Shown here piece by piece: positions 8,210-17,052 of a stretch of 42,444 nt of DNA. Position numbers and translations under genes: made by a program. Source of the DNA: JAAYGT01 sp050252075 (GTDB lineage Bacteria; Pseudomonadota; Gammaproteobacteria; Burkholderiales; Burkholderiaceae_B); NCBI GenBank assembly GCA_050252075.1, contig JBFWLP010000017.1, positions 1-42,444 on the forward strand, given 5' to 3'. Under the pieces are notes generated by a model that saw only the letters and a program-made list of their open reading frames with translations, ran no database searches and was not told where the DNA came from. Numbering within the stretch: the first letter of the stretch is position 1; every line of letters begins with the position of its first letter.

Positions 8210-10615
8210 CTACCTTTTTTCTGCATTATCGTTATCTTGCCCGGCGGCGTCCAGCGCAGCGCCGCCTCCGGCAAGACGTGTCAGGAGGATGGAAATGCGT
8301 GCCCCCCCCTCACGACGGTTCGAAATATCAACACGACCACCGTGTTCCTCAACGATTTTTTTAACTATAGCAAGACCCAGCCCTGTTCCGCTTGCTTTGG
8401 TGGTTACATACGGCTCGAACACCCGCGCAAGAACCTGGGGTGCGAACCCGTCGCCGTTGTCCGACACGGTGAGCCGAACGGCCGGTTGATTCGTATCGGC
8501 TTCCCCCCCGCCGCGGATCATACGGGTTTCAACGTATATTTTCGCATTTTCCAGCCCGCGCGACTGCGACGCGGCATCGCGGGCATTGGCCAGAAGATTA
8601 TGAATCACTTGCCGCAGCTGGGTTGTATCACCTTGAATCAATGGCAAGTCGGTCGCGAACTCGGCCTCGATGGCCACGCTGTGCCCGTCGTTGCGCACGG
8701 TCGCCGACGCGGGATCCCAGCCGTAAAGAACCAGGACATCGGCGATCAGGGCATTGATGTCGATGGGCTGCATCTGTGCCGGCGGAGTGCGGGCGTACTC
8801 CCGGAAATCATCGACCATCTGCTTCAACGACGCCACCTGATTCACGATGGTATTGGTGGAGCGGGTGAGGATGGCGGCGTCCTGGTCCTGCAGCTTGTCG
8901 GCCAGCTTCATGGCCAGGCGCTCGGCCGACAACTGGATCGGCGTGAGCGGGTTCTTGATTTCGTGGGCCAGGCGGCGGGCCACCTCGCCCCAGGCGACTG
9001 TTCTGCTGGCGGAAATGACTTCGCTGATATCGTCAAAAACCACCAGATAACCGTTGCCGGTGCCTTCAATGCGTAACTGCGAGCCGCGCGCCAGCAGGGT
9101 GATAATGTGCTTTTTACTTTCGTTGTCGGGTGCATCGAGCAGTTCCAGCTCGAACTGCCGTTGCCAATAAGGTTTTTCGGAATCAACGGCATCGTGAGCG
9201 GCAAAGGCCTGGCGGATATGCTGCGAAAACGTAAACGCGCCATCGGCGGTTTCCAGCGGCCGGCCTTTTACCGACCGCAGATCGGTATGCAAAATGGTCT
9301 GGGCGCCCTGGTTGAACGTGGTCACCCTGAACATATCGTCGAAAACGATCACGCCCGATGACAAATTGCTGAGCACCGACTCAAGGTACACATTGGACCT
9401 TTCCAGCTGCAAGCGGTTGTTCTCTACCATGCGCCGGGCTTCATCGAGCTGGCGCGTCATGGCATTGAATGAACGCGTGAGCTGGCCCACCTCGTCTTTT
9501 TCAGGCGGCTCGGGCAGCGGCCGGTAATCGCCCACCCCGACGGCCTGCGTACCCGCCGCCAGCGTCAGCAAGGGGCGCACCAGCCGGCGCGATACCGCCA
9601 GCGCAAAAACCACCGCAGCAAACACAGCCAGTATCATCGCCAGGGTTAGCGTAATGCCATACAGTTTACGCAGGCCCAGCCGTGACAGGGCCAGTTCCTG
9701 ATAATCGCGAAAGCCCTGCTGGACCTGGTTGGCATTGCGTGCAATCTGTTCGGGCACCGGCTCGATCAACTGCAGCCAGCGGGTGTCCGACGACGTGCCC
9801 AACGAGGACGAAAACCGCTCTGCACCAATAATGGGTACCACCACACGCAAATGAAGCCCGGTGTTCAACGACCCACGCTGCTCCTGCGGCCCCAGAATAT
9901 CGTCGGCCTCGGCGGCGGTGTAACCCGACGACACCCGCAACTGATTCAGCACGCTGGCCGGAGGCAGGTCGGGCACCAGCTTGCCGTAGTCGGACGAGGA
10001 AAAGGCAATGAGCCGGCTGTTGCCGGTAAACACCATGGCCTCGGCTACGCCGCTGCGTTCACGCACCGCCGAAAGAACCAGCCCCATTTCCGCATCGGAA
10101 ACGGCACCCAGTTGGGTGGCCGCCGTTTTGGCTCGGTTGTTCAGATCAACCAGCTGGGCGTCCAGGGCAGCGCGCCCAAGATTCAGCCCCGCCTCAAGGG
10201 CGCTGTCGACCCGCACATTGAACCAGGATTCGATGGAACGAGTCATGAACTGCACTGACAGCAAGTAAATGAGCGCACCGGGCAACACACCGATCAACGC
10301 AAAATACAAGGCGAAACGTGCGGTCAGCCGCGCGCCGAACTGGCGGCGCCGAATTTGCCGCACAAGACGCAGCGCCAGCGCCAGCACCCAGCCGATCAAT
10401 GCCACCGCGACCACGGTATTGAGCAGCAGCAGCGTGTCGTATTGTTGCGCGTAGCGCGACGCATTGCCGGTAGACCACACCAGCAATCCCAGCAGGGCCA
10501 GGACGCCTGCGGCGGCGGTCACCAGCGCCACCCGCAGCCCCCAGCGCACTAGCTGGTGGGCGCGTCGACGGAAATCGAAAAGCTGAAGTTTTTCCATGGG
10601 GTCGCCAAAGACCAT
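8210..10615 (-). CDS. plrS: NtrY/PlrS-like membrane sensor histidine kinase
   Basis: Inner-membrane sensor kinase of 801 residues. Hydrophobic segments lie near 26-46, 62-85, 100-122 and 320-342, enclosing a periplasmic sensing region of about 200 residues. A HAMP linker (about 343-395), a PAS region (about 405-530), a dimerisation/phosphoacceptor domain with His551 in LAHEIKNPLTP, and an ATP-binding domain (NLLANARDAA; SDNGDGFAP; GTGLGLAIVKKIVEEHGG) follow. This is the NtrY layout. In Bordetella the PlrS/PlrR pair is needed for persistence in the lower airway and is linked to low-oxygen respiration; that role is from memory and is not shown here. The start is unsure: the ATG at 10615 overlaps the upstream gene by 67 bases, and one at 10597 (MEKLQLF) overlaps by 49. 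Neither has a clear ribosome site. Confidence 0.88.
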   Translation of the reverse strand: MVFGDPMEKLQLFDFRRRAHQLVRWGLRVALVTAAAGVLALLGLLVWSTGNASRYAQQYDTLLLLNTVVAVALIGWVLALALRLVRQIRRRQFGARLTARFALYFALIGVLPGALIYLLSVQFMTRSIESWFNVRVDSALEAGLNLGRAALDAQLVDLNNRAKTAATQLGAVSDAEMGLVLSAVRERSGVAEAMVFTGNSRLIAFSSSDYGKLVPDLPPASVLNQLRVSSGYTAAEADDILGPQEQRGSLNTGLHLRVVVPIIGAERFSSSLGTSSDTRWLQLIEPVPEQIARNANQVQQGFRDYQELALSRLGLRKLYGITLTLAMILAVFAAVVFALAVSRRLVRPLLTLAAGTQAVGVGDYRPLPEPPEKDEVGQLTRSFNAMTRQLDEARRMVENNRLQLERSNVYLESVLSNLSSGVIVFDDMFRVTTFNQGAQTILHTDLRSVKGRPLETADGAFTFSQHIRQAFAAHDAVDSEKPYWQRQFELELLDAPDNESKKHIITLLARGSQLRIEGTGNGYLVVFDDISEVISASRTVAWGEVARRLAHEIKNPLTPIQLSAERLAMKLADKLQDQDAAILTRSTNTIVNQVASLKQMVDDFREYARTPPAQMQPIDINALIADVLVLYGWDPASATVRNDGHSVAIEAEFATDLPLIQGDTTQLRQVIHNLLANARDAASQSRGLENAKIYVETRMIRGGGEADTNQPAVRLTVSDNGDGFAPQVLARVFEPYVTTKASGTGLGLAIVKKIVEEHGGRVDISNRREGGARISILLTRLAGGGAALDAAGQDNDNAEKR

Positions 10616-11136
10616 GCGCTGCTGTTCAGCGCATTCACTTGAAAGGGACGAGCCAGACGCGAGGTGTCCAGGCGTATGCGAATACGGCCTTCGTACAGCT
10701 CGTCGTGCTCCAGATCATCAAGATCGGCTACCGCCCATCCGCGTATGTGCCGTATGGGGTTGAGAGCCTCGTCGAGGGTAGACTCCGGAAGCGACAGATC
10801 GCCGGAGCCCACACGCCACTGCCGAGTCAGGGCGTTGTAGACCACTTTCCACGTTTGGGTGGTACGCACCACTTCTTTGTCGAACCACCACCAACGCCGC
10901 GACACAATTTCCAGATCTACCGTAAAGTACAAAGGCACACCGCGATGGGCAGCCTCGCGCAGCTCGCCGGAAAGCTCGAACCGGGCGTCCGCGTCGATGT
11001 AGAGCTCGCCTTCGTGAACACGAGGCTCGACGCGCTCGATGTGGTCGCCCGCCAGCGGCGCCTGCGCCTGCAGCGGCAGCGGCAGGGCAAGGGCCAGACT
11101 CAAGAAAAAAACCAAGCCACATCGAAACATAGTCAT
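10549..11136 (-). CDS. DUF4390-type exported protein
   Basis: Exported protein of 195 residues with a Sec signal peptide (MTMFRCGLVFFLSLALALPL, cleavage near LQAQA). The mature part is rich in beta-strand-like stretches (HEGELYIDADARFELSGELR; GVPLYFTVDLEIVSRRWWWF; EGRIRIRLDTSRLARPFQVN), as in the DUF4390 family (PF14334). That family is commonly encoded between rsmB and an NtrY-like kinase in Burkholderiales. Its 3' end overlaps the kinase start, and it follows rsmB by 50 bases. A role in signal input to the kinase is plausible from this linkage but unproven. A second in-frame ATG at 11130 is an equally possible start. Confidence 0.8.
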   Translation of the reverse strand: MTMFRCGLVFFLSLALALPLPLQAQAPLAGDHIERVEPRVHEGELYIDADARFELSGELREAAHRGVPLYFTVDLEIVSRRWWWFDKEVVRTTQTWKVVYNALTRQWRVGSGDLSLPESTLDEALNPIRHIRGWAVADLDDLEHDELYEGRIRIRLDTSRLARPFQVNALNSSAWSLATPWKNFSFSISVDAPTS

Positions 11137-11186
11137 GTCAATTCGCCGGAAATGGCCTGTACGGCCATACTCGCATTTTCAACGAC

Positions 11187-12557
11187 TCAAGCCGCCTTGA
11201 CAAATAGCGCATAGAAGAAGCCGTCGCCCAAGGCATCGGTATCGCTTGCGTGCGGCAGTATTTGACCCGGCGCCGGCAAACGACGTGCATCGGCATGACG
11301 ACGGGCAAACTGTGCCGCCTGCAGCTCTCCCTCTTCAGGAAAAATCGAACACGTCACATACAGCAGGTGTCCGCCGACGGCAACGGTTTGCCACAAGGCA
11401 TCAATGATAGCGCGTTGCAAAACAACGGTTTTCGCAATGTCGGACTCACGGCGCAACCAGCGGATATCCGGATGGCGGCGCACCACCCCCGAACCCGTGC
11501 AAGGCACATCGGCCAGCACGGCATCAAAGGGAGTGCCGTCCCACCAGGCCGCAAGATCCGAGGCATCGGCACAATGCAAACGTGCATGTTCGCCACCCAG
11601 ACCCAGCCGATCCAGGTTCTCGCGTACGCGAGCCAGTCGGTGTGCATCGGCATCCAGAGCCAGCAGTTGAATGTCGGCGCGCTCAAGCAAATGGGCGGTT
11701 TTACCCCCGGGTGCAGCACACGCATCGAGCACCCGGCTCCCGTCGCGTACGGGCAATAACCGGCCGGCTTTCTGCGCCGAATAATCCTGAACAGACCACC
11801 AGCCCTGCGAGAAACCCGGCAGGTCGGCCACCGGACGGGGAGTCTCCAGTACCACGGCATGATCATCGAGCGCCCGGGCCTGCACCCCGGCCTCGTGAAA
11901 CAGGCGCAGCAGGTCGCCAACGGTAGTCCGGCGACGATTGACGCGCAACACCATGGGGGCGGGCAGATTGGCAGCAGCCAACAGATCGGCCCATTGTGCC
12001 GGATACGCCTTCTGCAAACGCCGGATCCACCACTCGGGATGGTTGAAGCGTGCCGCTGGCCGATCGGCCACTTTCTGCAACAACGCTGTGCGTTCGCGCA
12101 CGAACCGGCGCAAACAGGCATTGGCCAGGCCGCGATAGCCCGCCAGCCGCTTGTCGGCGGCGAAGGCCTGCACGGTTTGATCCACCACCGTATGCACCGC
12201 ATACACGGGCTCGCTACGATGGAATGGATGAGCGTGAGCAGGGTCTGCGGCCTGACGGTCGCTTGCTGCGGCCGCGGTATCCAGCAAACTCAGGGCCAGC
12301 AACATCAGCGCGTTGGCCAGCGGGTTCGGGGCCGGCCGTGCCGCCAGTTCGCTCCATAACGCCATGGCCAGACCAAGACGCCGCATGGCGTGAAACGACA
12401 GCGCCTGGGCAACCGGGCGTACGGCGGCCGGCGTGCCGGCCAGGGCATCGGAAAGCGAGCGGCCGGCCAGTACCGCCTGCACATGGCGGGCGGACGCCAG
12501 CAGCGCCACATGCAACGCAACGCGAGGGGCAGAGGAAGAAGAAGAGGTGTCAGACAC
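11187..12557 (-). CDS. rsmB: 16S rRNA (cytosine967-C5)-methyltransferase RsmB
   Basis: Methylates C967 of 16S rRNA using S-adenosylmethionine. A NusB-like RNA-binding domain (SARHVQAVLAGRSLSDAL, ANACLRRFVRERTALL) is followed by the methyltransferase fold. Seen: SAM site VLDACAAPGGKTAHL, release cysteine in ADVPCTGSGVVRRHPD, and nucleophile cysteine in YVTCSIFPEEGE. Length is 456 residues from the GTG chosen at 12557. The frame stays open to another GTG at 12620, but those 21 extra residues do not resemble RsmB and would use up most of the space needed for divergent promoters. Neither start has a strong ribosome site. A serine run (SSSSS) near the N-terminus is encoded by a purine-rich tract. 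It heads the rsmB-DUF4390-plrS-plrR unit. Confidence 0.92.
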   Translation of the reverse strand: MSDTSSSSSAPRVALHVALLASARHVQAVLAGRSLSDALAGTPAAVRPVAQALSFHAMRRLGLAMALWSELAARPAPNPLANALMLLALSLLDTAAAASDRQAADPAHAHPFHRSEPVYAVHTVVDQTVQAFAADKRLAGYRGLANACLRRFVRERTALLQKVADRPAARFNHPEWWIRRLQKAYPAQWADLLAAANLPAPMVLRVNRRRTTVGDLLRLFHEAGVQARALDDHAVVLETPRPVADLPGFSQGWWSVQDYSAQKAGRLLPVRDGSRVLDACAAPGGKTAHLLERADIQLLALDADAHRLARVRENLDRLGLGGEHARLHCADASDLAAWWDGTPFDAVLADVPCTGSGVVRRHPDIRWLRRESDIAKTVVLQRAIIDALWQTVAVGGHLLYVTCSIFPEEGELQAAQFARRHADARRLPAPGQILPHASDTDALGDGFFYALFVKAA

Positions 12558-12680
12558 GGATTTCAGGCAAAAGTGCACGCTGGACTGGACTTTAGCATCA
12601 ATTGCCCCGCATTCGCTCACCCCGCCGTTAACCGTTAAAATTCATACCTTTATCGAGCACACCGCTCAACGAGGCCTACC

Positions 12681-13997
12681 ATGAATTCCCCCAAAGTCGG
12701 TTTTGTCAGCCTGGGCTGCCCCAAAGCACTGGTCGACTCCGAACGCATACTGACCCAGCTGCGTACCGAAGGCTATTCCATCACGCCCGACTACGACAAT
12801 GCCGATGTCGTTGTGGTGAATACCTGCGGCTTCATCGACAGCGCCAAAGCCGAATCACTCGATGCCATCGGCGAAGCGATCGCCGAGAACGGCCGTGTCA
12901 TTGTGACCGGCTGCATGGGCGTCGACGAATCGCTTATCCGCAATGTGCATCCTTCGGTTCTGGCCGTTACCGGTCCGCAGCAGTACGAGCAGGTGGTTCG
13001 GGCCGTGCACGAAGCCGCCCCGCCCGCCAAAGACCACAACCCCTACGTCGATCTGGTGCCCCCGCAAGGCATCAAGCTCACGCCGCGCCATTATGCCTAC
13101 CTGAAAATTTCAGAAGGCTGCAATCACCGGTGCAGCTTCTGTATTATTCCCAGCCTGCGCGGCGATCTGGTCAGCCGGCCTATCGGCGATGTGCTCAGCG
13201 AGGCGGAACGCCTGGTCCAGGCCGGCGTGAAAGAGCTGCTGGTCATTTCCCAGGACACGAGCGCGTATGGGGTTGATGTCAAGTTCCGCACGGGGTTCTG
13301 GAACGGCAAGCCCATCAAAACGCACATGACCCAGCTGTGCGAGGCGCTGTCCGAGTTCGGTGTGTGGACCCGTCTGCATTATGTGTACCCCTATCCGCAC
13401 GTTGACCAGGTCATTCCTCTGATGGCCGACGGCAAGCTGCTGCCTTATCTGGACATTCCCTTCCAGCACGCCAGCCCGCGTATCCTGAAACTCATGAAAC
13501 GCCCCGCATTCGAAGACAAGACACTGGCCCGCATCAAACAGTGGCGGCAAACCTGTCCCGACCTTACCCTGCGCTCCACGTTCATTGTCGGCTTCCCCGG
13601 CGAAACCGAGGACGACTTCCGCTACCTGCTCGACTGGATGTCCGAAGCCCAGCTGGATCGTGTGGGCTGTTTTCAGTACTCGCCGGTCGACGGCGCACGC
13701 GCCAACGAGCTGCCCGACCCCGTGCCCGACGAGGTCAAGCAGGAACGCTGGGAACGCTTCATGGAACATCAGCAAGCCATTTCCGTCGCGCGCCTGGCCC
13801 AGAAAGTGGGCAAGGAAATCGATGTCCTGATCGACGAGGTCAATGACGACGGCGCCATCGGGCGCTCCAGCGCCGACGCCCCCGAAATTGACGGCAATGT
13901 TTTTGTAACCGCCTCCCGCGTACTGCGCCCGGGTGATAAAGTGCGGGTGAAAATTACCGATTCCGACGAATATGACTTGTACGGGGACGCCGCCTGA
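12681..13997 (+). CDS. rimO: Ribosomal protein uS12 methylthiotransferase RimO
   Basis: Radical-SAM methylthiotransferase that adds a methylthio group to a conserved aspartate of ribosomal protein S12. The 438 residues show all three domains. The N-terminal UPF0004 domain carries cluster cysteines Cys13 (SLGCPKALVDSE), Cys49 (NTCGFID) and Cys78 (VTGCMG). The radical-SAM core has CNHRCSFC (Cys147, Cys151, Cys154) and IIPSLRG. A C-terminal TRAM domain ends with DKVRVKITDSDEYDLYG, the acidic ending typical of RimO rather than MiaB. GAGG lies 6 bases before the ATG. It is divergent from rsmB. Confidence 0.96.
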   Translation: MNSPKVGFVSLGCPKALVDSERILTQLRTEGYSITPDYDNADVVVVNTCGFIDSAKAESLDAIGEAIAENGRVIVTGCMGVDESLIRNVHPSVLAVTGPQQYEQVVRAVHEAAPPAKDHNPYVDLVPPQGIKLTPRHYAYLKISEGCNHRCSFCIIPSLRGDLVSRPIGDVLSEAERLVQAGVKELLVISQDTSAYGVDVKFRTGFWNGKPIKTHMTQLCEALSEFGVWTRLHYVYPYPHVDQVIPLMADGKLLPYLDIPFQHASPRILKLMKRPAFEDKTLARIKQWRQTCPDLTLRSTFIVGFPGETEDDFRYLLDWMSEAQLDRVGCFQYSPVDGARANELPDPVPDEVKQERWERFMEHQQAISVARLAQKVGKEIDVLIDEVNDDGAIGRSSADAPEIDGNVFVTASRVLRPGDKVRVKITDSDEYDLYGDAA

Positions 13998-14020
13998 CGG
14001 CCTCGTGCCCGGAGGCCAGC

Positions 14021-14743
14021 ATGCAGACGGAAGCCCTTACCAAGCGGATACTGGCGCAAATAGTCACGCTCATCGAAGAGCGCAACTATTTGCCCGGTGA
14101 ACGCCTGCCGTCCGAGCGCGAGCTGTCGGAACGATTCGGGGTGGGGCGCGGCGTCATCCGCGAGGTACTGTCCATTCTGGAAAACCTTCGCTACCTGCAG
14201 CGCCGCCCGAACTCGGGCATTTACCTCACCCCCACACCCGAGCGCATCAGCCTGGAAGCGCTGAGCCTGTTCTCCCACCTGGGTATCGGCCTGTCTGCCG
14301 ACAAAGTCTCCCAGGCCATTGAAGTGCGCCGTCTTATCGAGGTTCAGGCGGTTGGTCTGGCCTGCCAGCGCCGCACCGACGACGATCTCGATGCGCTGGC
14401 GGGTGTTGTCGACCAGTTCGATCACGCTATCCGGCACAACCCCGGCGAGGTAGCCACGCTCGACTACGAGTTTCACATGGCGTTGTTCAAAGCCACCAAG
14501 AACGTGGTGCTGACCCAGTTGGTGAATCCGTTCTATGTCATGTCGGCCGACCGGCGCAAAACGATTTTCGCCGATCCGGAACGGGGTCGCATTTCCAACG
14601 AACAGCATCGGCAAATCCTGCAGTGCGTGTACCGGCAAGATACCGCCAACGCACAGGCGCTCATGACGCAGCACATAGGTCGTGTCGAATCGCTGGCCTA
14701 CGTTTACGGCATCGACACCACCGCCGTGCCATCCCGTTCCTGA
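14021..14743 (+). CDS. GntR-superfamily regulator, FadR/FCD subfamily
   Basis: Transcriptional regulator of 240 residues. The N-terminal winged helix is standard GntR (YLPGERLPSERELSERFGVG, then RGVIREVLSILENLRYLQRR). The C-terminal FCD effector domain has the helical metal or acid-binding pocket signature (EVRRLIEVQAVGLACQRRTD; DYEFHMALFKATKNVVLTQL; NEQHRQILQCVYRQDTANAQ). FCD regulators usually respond to sugar acids or other carboxylates and repress nearby catabolic genes. Here the enolase-superfamily and Bug receptor genes follow on the same strand, and a matching operator lies at 14824-14834. It begins 23 bases after rimO and may share its transcript. Confidence 0.92.
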   Translation: MQTEALTKRILAQIVTLIEERNYLPGERLPSERELSERFGVGRGVIREVLSILENLRYLQRRPNSGIYLTPTPERISLEALSLFSHLGIGLSADKVSQAIEVRRLIEVQAVGLACQRRTDDDLDALAGVVDQFDHAIRHNPGEVATLDYEFHMALFKATKNVVLTQLVNPFYVMSADRRKTIFADPERGRISNEQHRQILQCVYRQDTANAQALMTQHIGRVESLAYVYGIDTTAVPSRS

Positions 14744-14813
14744 TCCATCCCGGCGGCACCCGGCCGTCCGCCACCTGGGAAAAACCCTGAGTCCCGCCCG
14801 AGTTCCTCAATGG

Positions 14814-14834
14814 TAAACTCAACTGGTACTACCA
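14814..14834 (+). promoter_or_regulatory. Putative FadR/FCD operator overlapping the promoter of the enolase-superfamily gene
   Basis: TGGTACTACCA at 14824-14834 is symmetric around its central base and matches the TNGTNNNACNA pattern of FCD-type GntR regulators. A possible extended -10 element, TGGTAAACT, lies just upstream with TAAACT at 14814-14819. Its transcription start would then fall inside the operator, as expected for repression. No convincing -35 hexamer is seen. The adjacent FCD regulator is the obvious candidate binder. Confidence 0.6.
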
Positions 14835-14849
14835 ATCAGGGCATACCAA

Positions 14850-16016
14850 ATGAAAATCAAAAGTGTTCAGGCTCGCTGGCTTCACGTTCCCATTCCCTAT
14901 GAAAAACAGCACGTCTCCGACTTCGGACGCATTGCTTCGTTTGACACCGTACTTGTGCGCATCGAAACGCAGTGCGGGCTGGTGGGCTGGGGCGAAGCCA
15001 AAGAGGAAGTCGGCAGCTCCGGGAATTGCTACGGGCTGGTCAGCCTGATCAACCAGAAATTCGGGCCCATGCTCGAAAATGAAGACCCCCGCGAAATCAA
15101 CCGTCTCTGGGAACTCATGTACAGCGGCTGCCGCGGGCACTATGCCATTGATCACGGTCATGTTTTCCCCATGCTGGGGCGGCGCGGCGTCTCCATTTCC
15201 GCCATCAGCGGCATCGACATGGCGCTGTGGGATCTTCTGGGCAAGCACCTGAACGCACCGGTATGGCGGCTGCTGGGCGGACGCAAGGCCGAACGCATGG
15301 CGGCCTATGCCTCGGGCGGCTGGGCCGACGCCGACAACATCGGGAAACAGCTGTCGGGCTATGTGCAGGCCGGTGGCTTCAAGGCAGTGAAAATGCGCGT
15401 CGGCGTCATTGACGGCGACCCGGTCAACTCGGCGCGGCGCGTCATTGCCGCACGCGAGGCCCTGGGGCCCGATATCGGTATTGCCTGCGACGCCCACGGA
15501 ACCTACACCGTTGCCGAAGCCAAACGGTTTTGCCAATTAACCGAACACTGCAATCTGCTGTGGTTTGAAGAGCCGGTCACCGCCGACGATAAACGCGGCA
15601 TGGCCGAAGTGCGCGCGTCGACGGCCACCCCCATCGCCACCGGTGAAAGCGAGTTCACGCGGTTTGCCTTCCGCGATCTGGCCGAACTGCGCGCCGCCGA
15701 CATTTTCCAGCCCGACCTGGCCATTTGCGGCGGTATCTCGGAAGCCATGCGCATCGGCGCCATTGCCAGCGCATGGAACATAAAAATGGCACCACACCTG
15801 TGGACGGGCGCACTGGCCTTTTCGGCCGGCCTGCACGTGGCGGCGGCGTCGCCGTCGGGCTGGCTGCTCGAATATTCGCTGGGCGCCAACCCCATGCTGC
15901 AGGAACTGGCCGAAGAACAATTCACCGTCAACGACGGGCTCATCGACATCCCCGACCGTCCGGGCCTGGGAATTACGGTACGTGACGCCTTTGTCGAGCG
16001 CTACACCGTGCGATAG
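14850..16016 (+). CDS. Mandelate racemase/muconate lactonizing enzyme family protein (sugar-acid dehydratase or racemase-like)
   Basis: Enolase-superfamily enzyme of 388 residues. These enzymes abstract the proton next to a carboxylate, with Mg2+ stabilising the enolate. Visible active-site residues follow the mandelate racemase subgroup: Lys181-Met-Arg183 at the KxK position, metal ligands Asp214 (CDAHG), Glu240 or Glu241 (WFEEP) and Glu266 (TGES), and a His/Asp dyad from His316 (APHLW) with Asp289 (FQPDLA). Glu341 lies in LLEYS. Arg in place of the second Lys leaves His316 and Lys181 as likely bases, a pattern common in acid-sugar dehydratases. It follows the FCD operator, and a Bug receptor gene comes next, so a role in catabolism of an imported hydroxy or sugar acid is inferred. 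Confidence 0.85.
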   Translation: MKIKSVQARWLHVPIPYEKQHVSDFGRIASFDTVLVRIETQCGLVGWGEAKEEVGSSGNCYGLVSLINQKFGPMLENEDPREINRLWELMYSGCRGHYAIDHGHVFPMLGRRGVSISAISGIDMALWDLLGKHLNAPVWRLLGGRKAERMAAYASGGWADADNIGKQLSGYVQAGGFKAVKMRVGVIDGDPVNSARRVIAAREALGPDIGIACDAHGTYTVAEAKRFCQLTEHCNLLWFEEPVTADDKRGMAEVRASTATPIATGESEFTRFAFRDLAELRAADIFQPDLAICGGISEAMRIGAIASAWNIKMAPHLWTGALAFSAGLHVAAASPSGWLLEYSLGANPMLQELAEEQFTVNDGLIDIPDRPGLGITVRDAFVERYTVR

Positions 16017-16050
16017 CCCCCACGCTGCACCACAAACCAGGAGACAACCC

Positions 16051-17037
16051 ATGCTGAAAACACTTTCGCCACGCCGTCGCGCCATGGTTACAGCCATCAG
16101 CGCCGGGCTGCTGCTCGGGGCGGCCGGCCCCGCCGCGCACGCCGCCTACCCCGACAAACCCATCCGCCTGGTGGTGCCGTTTGCCACCGGCGGCACCACC
16201 ACCATTCTGGCACGCATGATGGCCGAACGTATCGGCAACGACCTGGGTGAAACCGTGGTGGTGGACAACCGCCCGGGTGCCGGCGGCAATATCGGCATGG
16301 ACCACGTGGCGAAGTCGGCACCCGACGGCTACACCATACTGATGGGGCCCATCGGGCTGGCGATCAACCCGGCGCTTTACAGCAATATGCCGTTCAATCC
16401 GCTGACCGACCTGGCGCCTATCGGGTTGTATGGGGGTGTACCCAACCTGCTGGTCGTCAACCCATCGGTACCGGCCAAAAGCGTCAGCGAACTGATCGCC
16501 CACGCCAAGGCGAATCCCGGCAAACTGGTCTATGCGTCGAACGGCAATGGCACGTCCAGCCATCTGGCCGCTGAAATGCTGAAATCCGTCGCCGGGGTGG
16601 ATATCCGTCATGTGCCTTACAAAGGCGGCGGCCCGGCCATGCAGGATCTGCTGGGCGGGCACGTGCACATGCTTTTCGACCAAATGCCCGCCGTACTGCC
16701 CCAGGTTCAGGCCAATAAAGTCACCGCACTGGGGGTGTCCAGCCTGAAGCGATCGGATACGGCTCCCGACATTCCGGCAATCTCGGAAACCCTGCCCGGC
16801 TTCGACATGGTGGTGTGGTTTGGCCTGCTGGCCCCCAAGGGCACACCCGATGACGTCATCCAGAAACTGAATGCCTCGATGAACAAGGTTTTGGCCGACC
16901 CCGCGTATCGCGAGCGGCTGGCATCGATGGGCGTAACGCCCATGCCCAGCACCCCCGCCGAGTTTTCCTCGTTCATGAAAAATGAAACCGAACGCTGGGG
17001 CGAGGTGGTAAAAAAATCGGGGGCGGCCATCAACTAG
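16051..17037 (+). CDS. Bug-family tripartite tricarboxylate transporter substrate-binding protein
   Basis: Periplasmic solute receptor of the Bug/TctC family, 328 residues, which is greatly expanded in Bordetella and relatives. The start at 16051 is set by AGGAG 8 bases upstream and by a signal peptide after the arginines (AMVTAISAGLLLGAAGPAAH, cleavage near AHA-AYP). The mature protein begins YPDKPIRLVVPFATGGTT and has RPGAGGNIGMDHVAKSAPDG and the family's later segment LLGGHVHMLFDQMPA. No TctA/TctB permease genes are adjacent, so it must share a membrane component encoded elsewhere or act as a sensor-type orphan. The enolase-superfamily gene 34 bases upstream suggests a related acid as ligand. 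Confidence 0.93.
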   Translation: MLKTLSPRRRAMVTAISAGLLLGAAGPAAHAAYPDKPIRLVVPFATGGTTTILARMMAERIGNDLGETVVVDNRPGAGGNIGMDHVAKSAPDGYTILMGPIGLAINPALYSNMPFNPLTDLAPIGLYGGVPNLLVVNPSVPAKSVSELIAHAKANPGKLVYASNGNGTSSHLAAEMLKSVAGVDIRHVPYKGGGPAMQDLLGGHVHMLFDQMPAVLPQVQANKVTALGVSSLKRSDTAPDIPAISETLPGFDMVVWFGLLAPKGTPDDVIQKLNASMNKVLADPAYRERLASMGVTPMPSTPAEFSSFMKNETERWGEVVKKSGAAIN

Positions 17038-17052
17038 CCACCGCACGCGCCG

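Noticed and set aside
12525..12550. Purine-rich tract (agaggaagaagaagagg) near the rsmB start, considered as a simple repeat or ribosome site
   Set aside because: On the coding strand it is a run of serine codons near the RsmB N-terminus; too short and imperfect to call a repeat.
15973..17046. Minus-strand open frame of 357 codons opposite the Bug receptor
   Set aside because: Mirror frame of a gene with signal peptide, ribosome site and family motifs on the plus strand.
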